From JAHFDS01 sp964593795 (GTDB lineage: Bacteria; Myxococcota_A; Polyangia; JAHFDS01), in NCBI GenBank assembly GCA_964593795.1, contig CAZQJC010000328.1, positions 1 through 64,000 on the forward strand: a stretch of DNA of 64,000 nt. The letters run 5' to 3'. Below are positions 10,314 through 19,612 of this stretch, in pieces. The notes beneath the pieces were generated by a model. That model was not told the origin of the DNA and did no database searches. It saw only the letters and a program-made list of their open reading frames with translations. Position numbers and translations under genes: made by a program. Numbering within the stretch: the first letter of the stretch is position 1; every line of letters starts with the position of its first letter.

Positions 10314-12859
10314 CGCTCGCGGCCGGCGCGCGCGTCGAGCGCTACGTCATCGAGTCGCTGCTCTCGGAGGGTGAGGCAGGCGTCGCGTCGTACCTGGCGC
10401 TGGATCCGGAGCTCGGCCGGCGCGTGGAGCTCCTCGTCCTGCCCGACGAGGAGGCCTCCGCGCAGACGATCGCGGCGGCGCGGCTGCAGGCGAGGCTCCC
10501 GCACCCCAACGTGCTCGTCGTCTACGACGTGGGGCGCGCCGGGCGAGGGGCCTTCATCGCCTCCGAGCGCTTCGCGGGCACGCCGTTTTCCGCGTGGCTC
10601 GAGCGTGGTCCAGGCGCGGAGGCGGCGCTGCGCGTGCTGCTCGCCGCCGGGCGCGCGCTCGCGGCCGCCCACGCGGCGGGGATCGCGCACGGGGCGTTCG
10701 ACGCGGAGCGGATCGTCGTCGACGCAGGGGGCGTCGAGGTGCGCGTGCGCGACTTCGGCCGGCCGGCGGACGCCGCGCTCGTCCGCGCCGACCTGCAGGC
10801 CCTCGCGCGCACGCTCGAGGCGTCGCTCGGCACGCCGGAGCCCAGAGAGCGACGCGCGCTCGAGGACGTCCGGGCGGGCCGCGTGACCTCCGTGGAGGCT
10901 CTGCTCGCGGCGCTCGAGCCCCCGCAGCGCCGGATCTGGCGGCGGTTCGTGGCGGCCGCGGCGCTCGGCTCGCTCGCGCTCGTCGCCTGGCGCGCCGGGA
11001 TGGATCGGGCGCAGCTCTGCAGCGGCGCGGAGCAGCGCCTCGCGGGCGCGTGGGACGCCGGGCGGCGCGCGGCGGTCGAGCGCGCCCTCCTGGCGACGGG
11101 TCGGCCCTACGCGGCGGGCGTCGCGGCGAGCGTGGTGCGCGCGCTCGACGGCTACGCGAGCGCCTGGTCGGGGATGCACCGCGAGGCGTGCGAGGCGACG
11201 CGCGTGGCGCGCAAGCAGCCGGAGGACGTGCTCGATCTCCGCATGCGCTGCCTGGAGGAGCGGCGCCGCGAGCTGGCCGCGGTGACGGACCTGCTCTCGC
11301 ACGCGGACGCGCCGATGCTGGACCGGGCGCCCGACGGCGCGGGGAAGCTATCCGCGATCGCCGCCTGCTCCGACGTGCCCGCGCTGCGCTCGGGGCTGCG
11401 GCAACCACGCGACGCGAAGGAGCGCGCGGCCGTGGACGCGATCCGGGAGCGCATCGCCCGCGCGAAGGCGGCCCTCGTCCTCGGGCGCTGGGTCGACGGG
11501 CGCAAGGAGGCGGAGGCGGTCCTGGCGGAGGCGCGATCGGTCGGCTTCCGTCCCGCGATCGCGGAGGCCGCGTTCGTGCTGGGGACGCTCGAGAACGCGC
11601 TCGGGAGGCCCAAGGAGGCCGAGGTGGTGATGCGCGCCGCGGTGGAGGCGGCCGAGGCCGAGCGGCACGATCAGCTCGTCGCGCGCGCCTGGGTGGGGCT
11701 GCTCTTCGTGGTGGGGGCGCAGCCCGGCCGCACGGACCTGGCGGAGGTGGACCGCGCGGCTGGGGCGGCGATCGAGCGCCTCGGCGGCCACGCGGAGCTC
11801 GAGGCCGCGCGCGAGAACCACCTCGGCACGACGGCCACGCGCACCGGAAAGCTCGAGGAGGCCGCCCAGCACCTCGGCCGCGCGCTCGCGGGCTTCCGGC
11901 GCGCGCTCGGACCCGACAGCCCGCAGGTGGCGCGCGTGATGGCGAACCTCTCGCTCGTGCTGCTCAACCTCGGCCGCTACGAGGAGGGCGCGAAGCTCGC
12001 GACGGAGGACCTGGCGCTGTTCGAGCGCGTGCTCGGGCCGGAGCACCCCGAGGTCGCGGTCGCGCACGAGCGCCTCGTCGAGCTGCTCGGGCACCTCGGG
12101 CGCCACAAGGAGGCGCTGCCGCACGCAGAGCGCGCGCTCGCGATCCGCGAAGCCGCCCTCGGCAAGGACCACCCGGACCTCACCTTCGCGCTGTCGGCGC
12201 TCGGAACCGCGCTGCGCAACGTACGCAACCTCGCCGACGCGGAACGCGCCCACGCGCGCGAGCTGTCGCTCCTCGAGAAGCAGCTCGGGCCGGACGATCC
12301 CGAGGTGGCGGGCGTGCTCGACGAGCTCGGGACGGACCAGCGGGACCTGAAGAAGCTATCGGAGGCCGCCGTGACGTTCCGGCGCGCGCTCGCGATCCGC
12401 CAGAGCGCCAAGGCGGGCGTGCAGCCGCGCGACCTGGGCCAGTCGTGGTTCAACCTGGGCGAGCTCGAGCGGCAGCGCGCACGCTTCAAACAGGCCGCGG
12501 ACTCGCTCGGCAGAGCACGCGCCTTGCTCGAGAAGGATCTGGGCGCGGACCACCCCGACGTCGCGACGGTGCTCTTCGCCCAGGGCAAGCTGGCGATTGA
12601 TCAGGCAAGGCCTTCGGTCGCCATCCCGCTGCTCGAGCGGGCGCTCGGGCTCCGCAAGGGAGGCGATCCGCTCGCGCGCGCCGACGTGGAGCTCGAGCTC
12701 GCACGGGCGATGGCCGACGCGAGGCAGGATCGCCCGCGCGCCAGGGCGCTCGTCGAGCGGGCGCTCGAGGCGTTGCGCGGCAACCTCCCGTACCGGGACG
12801 AAGGCCCACCGCAGCAGCAGATCACGAGCGCCGAGAGGCTGCTCGAGCGGCTGCGCTGA
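10310..12859 (+). CDS. Degenerate Ser/Thr kinase-like domain fused to TM segment and TPR repeats
   Basis: An 849-residue protein. Residues 8-200 follow the fold of bacterial Ser/Thr kinases (RYVIESLLSEGEAGVASYLA...HPNVLVVYDV). However, the glycine-rich loop is altered, the VAIK lysine position reads VELLVL, and the catalytic HRDLKPxN is replaced by HGAFDAERIVV. A DFG survives in VRDFGRP. I infer a pseudokinase. A transmembrane helix at about 212-230 follows. The rest is TPR of the kinesin-light-chain style, with recurring GPDSPQVA, GPEHPEVA, GKDHPDL and GADHPDVA units, a design common in myxobacterial kinases. The GTG start overlaps the kinase gene stop, so the protein is probably co-produced with the sensor kinase. 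Confidence 0.8.
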   Translation: MTLAAGARVERYVIESLLSEGEAGVASYLALDPELGRRVELLVLPDEEASAQTIAAARLQARLPHPNVLVVYDVGRAGRGAFIASERFAGTPFSAWLERGPGAEAALRVLLAAGRALAAAHAAGIAHGAFDAERIVVDAGGVEVRVRDFGRPADAALVRADLQALARTLEASLGTPEPRERRALEDVRAGRVTSVEALLAALEPPQRRIWRRFVAAAALGSLALVAWRAGMDRAQLCSGAEQRLAGAWDAGRRAAVERALLATGRPYAAGVAASVVRALDGYASAWSGMHREACEATRVARKQPEDVLDLRMRCLEERRRELAAVTDLLSHADAPMLDRAPDGAGKLSAIAACSDVPALRSGLRQPRDAKERAAVDAIRERIARAKAALVLGRWVDGRKEAEAVLAEARSVGFRPAIAEAAFVLGTLENALGRPKEAEVVMRAAVEAAEAERHDQLVARAWVGLLFVVGAQPGRTDLAEVDRAAGAAIERLGGHAELEAARENHLGTTATRTGKLEEAAQHLGRALAGFRRALGPDSPQVARVMANLSLVLLNLGRYEEGAKLATEDLALFERVLGPEHPEVAVAHERLVELLGHLGRHKEALPHAERALAIREAALGKDHPDLTFALSALGTALRNVRNLADAERAHARELSLLEKQLGPDDPEVAGVLDELGTDQRDLKKLSEAAVTFRRALAIRQSAKAGVQPRDLGQSWFNLGELERQRARFKQAADSLGRARALLEKDLGADHPDVATVLFAQGKLAIDQARPSVAIPLLERALGLRKGGDPLARADVELELARAMADARQDRPRARALVERALEALRGNLPYRDEGPPQQQITSAERLLERLR

Positions 12860-12864
12860 AGAGC

Positions 12865-13747
12865 CTACTGCGCCAGCATGTGGACGAAGGCGTGGGGCCT
12901 CGCGTCCGCGGCGCCGTCCAGCACGAACGCGCCGGCGGCGCCGACGCGGCCGTCGAGCTCGAAGGCCTGCAACCGGACGCGCGCGACCTGGCCGGCGAAG
13001 AACGGCTTTCGGTAGACCACGTCGACCACGCGCGAGAGGACGCTGGTCGAGCGTCCGTGCAGGCGCAGGCGGCGCAGCAGCGCCTCCTCGAAGGCGCGCA
13101 GGTACACGAGCGAGTTCACGTGCTGGTTCGAGTCGGTGTGGATGAGACCGAACGGCAGCTCGGCGTCGTCGAGCGTCGGCGCCTCGTCGAGCGGCCGCGC
13201 GCCCGGCGGTAGCTCCGCCAGCGCCTCCGGGGCGGGTCCGTTCCACACCTCCTCCGGCACCGGCTCCATCGGCTCGGGCAGCTCGCGAACGCGGCGCTCG
13301 TCGGCCGGGCCAAACGGCCGGGTCATCACGTGCTCGGCGAAGACGCGCATCGCGCGCGCGCGGCGCATCGGGCGCGGCGGCGGGGCCGTACGTGTGCGCG
13401 TGCGGCGCGGTGAGCTCGCCCCACATGAGCAGGAAGATGCGCCCGTCGTCTGCGTGCGCCAGGCCATAGCTGCCCGCCGCGGACACCGGGCCCGCAACCG
13501 CGAAGGGCCCCGCCTCGCCCTCGATGCGCAGGCGCGAGAGCACCGGCACGATGGTCGAGGTGCGCAGGACGCGCATGAGCGGCGAGCCGTTGACGAGCTG
13601 GCGCCACACCGCCTGCCCGAGCGCCTGACCCGCCACCTCCAGCACCATCCGCCCGTCCTGCAGGATGTCCTCGAACCGCAGCGCGACCTCGGCTCGACCA
13701 CGTTCCGCGGACGCCGGCCAGGGCGGGATGTGCATACCCAGGATCAT
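12865..13747 (-). pseudogene. Hotdog-fold thioesterase-like gene interrupted by one frameshift
   Basis: Two reading frames on the minus strand join into one coherent protein of about 290 residues. The N-terminal part runs from ATG 13747 (or 13735) to about 13375 (FEDILQDGRMVLEVAGQALG, HADDGRIFLLMWGELTAP). The C-terminal part runs from about 13370 to the TAG at 12865 (MRVFAEHVMTRPFG, HTDSNQHVNSLVYLRAFEEAL, FFAGQVARVRLQAFEL). Two similar halves with HTDxNxHVN resemble double-hotdog acyl-ACP/acyl-CoA thioesterases. The frame changes inside an alternating GC run near 13361-13376; loss of one GC unit would explain it. It may be a sequencing error rather than true decay. The 3' end faces the TPR gene with a 5-bp gap. 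Confidence 0.65.
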
Positions 13748-13786
13748 GCGCGCGCGACGCGGCGCGTCAACGGGATTTGGCGGATC

Positions 13787-13816
13787 GTCCACGTCCACGT
13801 CCACGTCCACGTCCAC
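13787..13816 (+). repeat. (GTCCAC)5 hexamer array
   Basis: Five exact copies of GTCCAC, followed by GTTTTTCG, in the divergent gap between the hotdog gene start (13747) and the lipoprotein start (13850). It resembles in size and setting the GTGCTC arrays elsewhere. Copy-number change would alter spacing in what should be the promoter region of both genes. Confidence 0.9.
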
Positions 13817-13849
13817 GTTTTTCGGAGCGCCTTTGACTAGAGTGCGGGG

Positions 13850-14362
13850 GTGCAGACTCGATGGCTCCTCCTTCTGTCGGCGTTGGCCCTCGCGTGCAGC
13901 AGCAACGACGACGTCATCCCGGTGGCGAACCTCGCCACCCTCAACGTCACGGCGGACGTGGCGCGCGCGCTCGTGGGCAAGCCGTTCTCGTTCCCCGAGG
14001 GCGTGACGGCCTTCGGAACCGGCCAGAACACCACGCTGACGTTCGACTCGGACAGCGCCGCGCGCTTGACCCAGGACGGCAAGACCGCGTCGCTGAGCCT
14101 CCGCTACGGCTCGTGCATCTTCACGGTGGACGCGTGCGATCCCGCCTGCCCCGCCATGCTCACCGCCGGCAAGATGGTGACGGTGCAGTCGTGCCAGCTC
14201 ACGGTGCTCACGGACGACGACACCGGCTCGCTCGCGCTCGGCGCGAGCATGTCGCCCCCCACGTCGATCGGCGACGTGGAGATCCGCTGCAGCCAATCGA
14301 GCTGCGCGGTGCTGGTCGACAAGGTCCAGGTGGGGGTGATCGCGACGGTGAACGGCGGGTAG
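13850..14362 (+). CDS. Small lipoprotein of unknown function
   Basis: A 170-residue protein with a signal peptide and lipobox (LLLLSALALAC, Cys at about 16), followed by Ser-Ser-Asn-Asp, so it is expected to be exported and lipidated. The mature part is beta-rich, with six to seven Cys residues after residue 80 (GSCIFTVDACDPACP, QSC, RCSQSSC) that probably form disulphides. I recognise no domain. The GTG start was chosen because it places the basic residue just before the hydrophobic core. The 3' end is 4 bp from the end of the convergent molybdenum storage operon. Confidence 0.7.
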   Translation: MQTRWLLLLSALALACSSNDDVIPVANLATLNVTADVARALVGKPFSFPEGVTAFGTGQNTTLTFDSDSAARLTQDGKTASLSLRYGSCIFTVDACDPACPAMLTAGKMVTVQSCQLTVLTDDDTGSLALGASMSPPTSIGDVEIRCSQSSCAVLVDKVQVGVIATVNGG

Positions 14363-14366
14363 GAGA

Positions 14367-15176
14367 CTACCCCTTGTAGATGATGGTGCCGACGTCCTCG
14401 CCGGCAAGCGCGCGCGTGAGCTGGCCGGGCTTTGTGGCGTTGATGAACTGCAGCTCGTGGCAGTAGCGGGCGCGCGGCATGTACTCGAGGACCACGCGCT
14501 CGACGATGAGGTCGGGCAGGTCACGCGCGAGGAGCTCCGAGCACGAGATGCGCGGGATGAGCTTCGCGGACGGGTTCTTCTTGGGGTCGTCCTCGTACAG
14601 GCCATCCTCGTCCTTGACGAAGATCGCGCGCTTGACGCCGAGCACCTCGGCCGACAGGAACGTCCCCGCGTCGGTGCGGTGCTTCGGGATGCGGCCGACC
14701 GTGTCGGGCTTCTCCCAGTAACCGAATGGTGGCATGCCGGTCATGATCGGGATGCAGCCGACGTTGAAGTAGAGCGGCAGCTTCTCGAAGTCGTCGGTCA
14801 TGATGAAGAGCCCGCCGTGCTTGGCGAGCAGCATCTGCAGCATGCGCGCGTTCTGCCGGGGCACGTACTGCCCGAGCGCGGCGAGCACGCCCGTCGGCAT
14901 CTCGAGGTCCGCGCCGATGGAGTAGATGTGCCGCGCGCGCGTGCCGCCGCCGCAGCAGAGCAGGAGCTGGTGCTTGTCCTTGGCCGCGACGATCTCGTCG
15001 AGCAGGGGGAAGATGGCGCTCCGGCCGCGGTCCATGACGGACTGGCCGCCGATCTTGAGCACCTTGACGTCGGGCATCATCGCGACCGGCGAGTAGTCCA
15101 CCGTCGTCGCCGAGGAGGTGAGCGCGCCCTCTCCGAGCGAGCTCGGCAGCGTGCGCCGCGCGGGGACGTCAGCCAC
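14367..15176 (-). CDS. mosB: Molybdenum storage protein subunit beta-like
   Basis: Amino-acid-kinase-fold protein closely resembling the beta subunit of the Azotobacter vinelandii molybdenum storage protein (MoSto), which uses ATP to pack molybdate or tungstate as polyoxometalate inside an alpha3beta3 cage. Seen: KIGGQSVMDRGRSAIFPLLDE, GGGTRARHIYSIGADL, FSAEVLG-type helix (FLSAEVLGVKRAIFVKDEDGLY) and the ending LTRALAGEDVGTII, all matching that family as I remember it. Length of 269 residues fits. The GTG start overlaps the end of the alpha subunit gene by 8 bp; an internal Met (MMPDVKV) is a weaker alternative. Last gene of a three-gene coupled operon. Confidence 0.82.
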   Translation of the reverse strand: MADVPARRTLPSSLGEGALTSSATTVDYSPVAMMPDVKVLKIGGQSVMDRGRSAIFPLLDEIVAAKDKHQLLLCCGGGTRARHIYSIGADLEMPTGVLAALGQYVPRQNARMLQMLLAKHGGLFIMTDDFEKLPLYFNVGCIPIMTGMPPFGYWEKPDTVGRIPKHRTDAGTFLSAEVLGVKRAIFVKDEDGLYEDDPKKNPSAKLIPRISCSELLARDLPDLIVERVVLEYMPRARYCHELQFINATKPGQLTRALAGEDVGTIIYKG

Positions 15177-16013
15177 GGGCCACCTCCGCCGCGTCGCGCG
15201 TGATCACCGTGCCCACGTCCTCGCCGGCGAGCGCCCGCGAGAGCAGGCCGGGCCGCAGGCCGTTGATGATCTGCACCTTCTCGATGTGCCGCGCCGTCTT
15301 CCAGGCGAGGAAGAGCTCGCGATCGAGGATGAGCTCGTCGGGCATGTGGGCCAGCACCTCTCCGAGCGTCGTGCGCTCGATGAGCCTGGCGTCCGCGTGC
15401 TGCTTCGGGTCCTTGTCGTACAGGCCATCCTCGTCCTTGACGAAGATGATCTTCCGCATGCCGAGCACCTCGGCCTGGATGAAGAGGCCGAAGTCGGAGC
15501 CGTGCGCGGGCAGCGGGCCCTCCTCGGGCGGCGGCTCCCAGAAGTGGTACGGCGGCACGCTGATGACGATGGGCAGCATCTTGGAGTTCAGGTAGAGCGG
15601 CAGCTCCCAGAAGTGCTCGCGCTGCATCACGATCGAGCCGTGCTTGGCGAGGAGCGCATTGAGGAGCACCGCGTTCGCCTCCTCCATCGCGCCGACGAGC
15701 TGCGCGACGCCTCCCGTCGGAAGGCCGAGGTCGAGCGCGACGGAGATCGTGTGCCGCACGCGCGTCCCGCCGCCCACGCCGATGAGGAGCGGGTACTTGC
15801 CGATGAGCGAGCGGAGCTCCTCGGCGAGCGGCAGGATCGCGCCGGCCCCGCGGTCGAAGATCGACTGGCCGCCGAGGCTCACGAGCACGACCTCCGGCAT
15901 GATCTCGATCTCGCGCTCGCTGTGCGTCTTCCTGATGACGCCGCGATCCTGCAGGGACTCGCGCATGAGCGGCGAGTCGATGTGCGTGCGACCGTCTCCG
16001 GTCACGAGCTTGC

Positions 16014-16017
<4 letters not shown>
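15169..16017 (-). CDS. mosA: Molybdenum storage protein subunit alpha-like
   Basis: A 282-residue paralogue of the downstream gene. It resembles MoSto alpha: SPLMRESLQDRGVIRKT at the N-terminus, LGGQSIFDRGAGAILPL, GVGGGTRVRHTISVALDLGLP, VKDEDGLYDKDP, and TARHIEKVQIINGLRPGLL near the end. The PPYH of the metal pocket is kept (PPYHFWE), but the run of three His that I recall in the A. vinelandii alpha subunit is reduced to one, and the preceding His position reads Tyr. Cluster chemistry or substrate may therefore differ. The ATG overlaps the stop of the membrane protein gene (ATGA), so membrane and storage proteins are coupled. Confidence 0.82.
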
Positions 16018-17360
<1,343 letters not shown>

Positions 17361-17568
17361 GGCTTCCCCCCTCAGTTTGCGCCACCACGGGTGGAGGCGA
17401 GCAAGGGAGTTGAGGGGCCGTCCGAAGCGGGCGCACGCGTTGCGTCGCAGCCGCGGAGGACGGAGCTGGGCCCTGCGGGTCGTGCCCGCGAGGGATCGAG
17501 CTTTTCAGGGGGTGGTTGGTGACCGAGCCGTGAGGAGGAGAGGAGGGACGGTGCGAGCAAGCCGGGCG

Positions 17569-18105
17569 CTACTGCGAGATCCGGACGTCGCCCTGACCGG
17601 TGATTCCGTTGTCCTGCTCGAACGGCTTGAGCGTGATGCTGACCTTGCCGTCCGCCGAGCGGTGCTCGAAGGAACCCTTGCACATGCCGGGGCCCTCCTG
17701 TCCGACTCGGAGCTGGACCTGGGTGTTGGCCGGATCTTCCAGCCACTTCACCTGGTACTGGCCGTCCGTGTCCAGCGACACCTCGTAGGTGTAGACCGCG
17801 GGCACGTTCAGGTCCGCGCAGCCTCCGGCATCCTGGACGGCGACCTCGAGCTGCCACGTCCCGAGGGGAACGCAGCCGGCTTCGGCCTCCTCCATGTCCG
17901 GCATCTGGCCGCTCGGGCGCTTGACGCCCTTGACGGCGAGCGTCGCCTTGCAGGTCAGTCCTTCCTGTTCGTCACCGATGGTTTGCGTGTTGTTTTCGGG
18001 CGTGCTCGGACCGGAGCCCATGTCCGGGTCGAACACGCTGCAGGCCGAGAGGCCCACTGCGAAGGTTGCGATCGAGAGGAACTTCCAGGAACGCAGGGTC
18101 ACCAT
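17569..18105 (-). CDS. Small lipoprotein of unknown function
   Basis: A 178-residue protein with a signal peptide ending in a lipobox (IATFAVGLSAC, Cys about residue 22). The mature part opens with a Pro/Asn-rich linker (SGPSTPENNTQT) and then a beta-rich domain with Cys residues near 51, 78, 95 and 142, which probably pair. No family recognised. The ATG at 18105 is well placed before two basic residues and the hydrophobic core. It is divergent from the lipoprotein at 18285. The 208 bp between its stop and the ECF-like gene hold no feature I can name. Confidence 0.7.
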   Translation of the reverse strand: MVTLRSWKFLSIATFAVGLSACSVFDPDMGSGPSTPENNTQTIGDEQEGLTCKATLAVKGVKRPSGQMPDMEEAEAGCVPLGTWQLEVAVQDAGGCADLNVPAVYTYEVSLDTDGQYQVKWLEDPANTQVQLRVGQEGPGMCKGSFEHRSADGKVSITLKPFEQDNGITGQGDVRISQ

Positions 18106-18284
18106 GTCAGGTTGTTACAGCACAGTTCATGCCGAACAAAACCCCAATGATTTCGTGCGAACGGCCCTTCGGAGTGAGGGGTGGGGGCGACAGGGACAGG
18201 ACCGGAGTCCCCAGGGCACGGGGCCCCGGCCCGAAAGCTCCCGGGGCCCGGGAATGCTCGCGCCCGGGTCTGGGGTTTGCTCTG

Positions 18285-19385
18285 ATGGACACCATGCGTC
18301 GTCGACATGTTGGATGGGTGCTGGGAGGCGTGGTCAGCCTGAGTGGTTGCAACCGCCCGGCCAAGCCGGCGCCCGGGGCCGACGCCGGCGCCTCGACCCG
18401 GCCGGCGGAGGTCCGGCCGGCGGATGCCGGCCCCGCGGATGCGCCGCTCGGCCGCTCCGGGCAGCACCGCGCCGAGGCGCCGTGGGTGCCGGCGGAGTTC
18501 AAGGCCGGCAACAGCAAGTGGCGCGACGCGGCCGTGTACGCGGACGGCAAGGCGCTCGGGTTCCTGCATTTCGGCGAGCTGCCGCTGTCGCTCGAGCCGA
18601 TCTGGGTGAAATCCGAGGAGTCCCTCGACTTCGGCCCGGGCGACAAGGGTCCACGCGAGGCGCCCGTCAAGGAGCGGCGCTACCGGATCGTGGACCTGCT
18701 CGCGGCGTATGGCGTCGACGTGGGCAGCATCAAGGAGCTCCACCTCTATGGGGGCAAGGGCGTGCCGATGGTGGTGACGGCCCAGCAGCTCAAGGTCCAC
18801 GGCAAGGGCCTGTGCTTCGGGTTCGGCGGCGGCACGAGCGGCAAGCCGCTCATGTTCTCGCCGGCGGGCCTGAAGACGAACACGACCTTCGACCAGGTGC
18901 GTACGATCGCGGTGTACGCGACGAAGAAGCCACCCAAGGTGACGGCGGAGGACGTGTTGCTCGACGGCAAGCCGGTCGAGGACGTGCCCTACTTCGGCGA
19001 GCCGCTGCGCGGCGGCATCCACGTCTACAAGGACGATCGGCTGGCGACGGTGATCAAGCGGCACAAGCTCGTGCCCGAGTCTCCCGCGGCGGTCAAGGAC
19101 GGCGACAAGGTCCGCTTCAAGCTGCTCCGGTTCCTGGAGATCCAGGGCGTCTACGGCGCCGACCTCGCCGACGCCGAGCTCATCTACGACGACCGGCGCC
19201 TCGTGCGGCTCTCCGCCGACGAGCTCGCGCAGACCACCTTCGCCGCCGACGCGCAGCAGAGCGGTCAGGTCTTCGTCGGAAAGGCCGACCAGGCGACCGA
19301 ATCGATCGCTTTGTACACAAAGGACTTCCGGAAGAAGCGACCGGCGAAGCCGCTGGAGGAGCCCGCGAAGGCGGGGAAGAAGTAG
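18285..19385 (+). CDS. Lipoprotein with two related domains, unknown function
   Basis: A 366-residue protein. The signal peptide ends in the lipobox VVSLSGC, and an Ala/Pro/Asp-rich linker of about 40 residues follows. Two similar domains come next. The first has DGKALGFLHFGELPLSL and YRIVDLLAAYGVDVGSIKELHLYGG. The second has DGKPVEDVPYFGEPLRGGIHVY followed by DRLATVIKRHKL. The protein ends in a Lys/Pro-rich tail. No enzyme motif is visible. ATG at 18285 is preferred over earlier in-frame codons because it begins the signal peptide. The 179-bp divergent gap upstream (18106-18284) contains a GC-rich palindromic stretch near 18220-18252 but no clear promoter boxes. Confidence 0.7.
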   Translation: MDTMRRRHVGWVLGGVVSLSGCNRPAKPAPGADAGASTRPAEVRPADAGPADAPLGRSGQHRAEAPWVPAEFKAGNSKWRDAAVYADGKALGFLHFGELPLSLEPIWVKSEESLDFGPGDKGPREAPVKERRYRIVDLLAAYGVDVGSIKELHLYGGKGVPMVVTAQQLKVHGKGLCFGFGGGTSGKPLMFSPAGLKTNTTFDQVRTIAVYATKKPPKVTAEDVLLDGKPVEDVPYFGEPLRGGIHVYKDDRLATVIKRHKLVPESPAAVKDGDKVRFKLLRFLEIQGVYGADLADAELIYDDRRLVRLSADELAQTTFAADAQQSGQVFVGKADQATESIALYTKDFRKKRPAKPLEEPAKAGKK

Positions 19386-19410
19386 CTCGAGCGCGGATCG
19401 AGCGCTCGCA

Positions 19411-19530
19411 GAACAAGGAATAGAACAACAGGCAACAGAGCAACATCGAGCACGGAATGCGCTCGGTGGCCTTCCGAACATTCCCTGTTCGCGTTGCCCT
19501 GTTGATCTATTGCTCTGTTCCCTGTTCACG
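19411..19530. repeat. Imperfect inverted arrays of AACAGGG/AACAGAG-type heptamers
   Basis: Left arm 19411-19444 carries degenerate units such as AACAAGG, AACAACAGG and AACAGAGC. Right arm 19479-19528 carries the reverse complements (CCCTGTT, GCTCTGTT, CCCTGTT). A spacer of about 35 bp lies between. The region is visibly AT-richer than its surroundings. It resembles in plan the heptamer arrays around the four-helix-bundle gene, but with a different unit and no gene inside. Confidence 0.55.
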
Positions 19531-19554
19531 TCGCGAAGAGCATCCCCAAAAAGC

Positions 19555-19594
19555 CGAAGGCCGGAGTCCCTCTCGGGCTCCGGCCTTCGTTGTT
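19555..19594. terminator. Bidirectional intrinsic terminator
   Basis: A perfect 12-bp stem (19555-19566 with 19578-19589, CGAAGGCCGGAG / CTCCGGCCTTCG) with an 11-base loop. It is followed by TTGTT on the plus strand and by a T-run (GGCTTTTTGGGG) on the minus strand. It lies between two convergent genes (ends at 19385 and 19613), so it can stop transcription from both sides. Confidence 0.85.
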
Positions 19595-19612
19595 CCGATT
19601 TTCTACTTCAGG

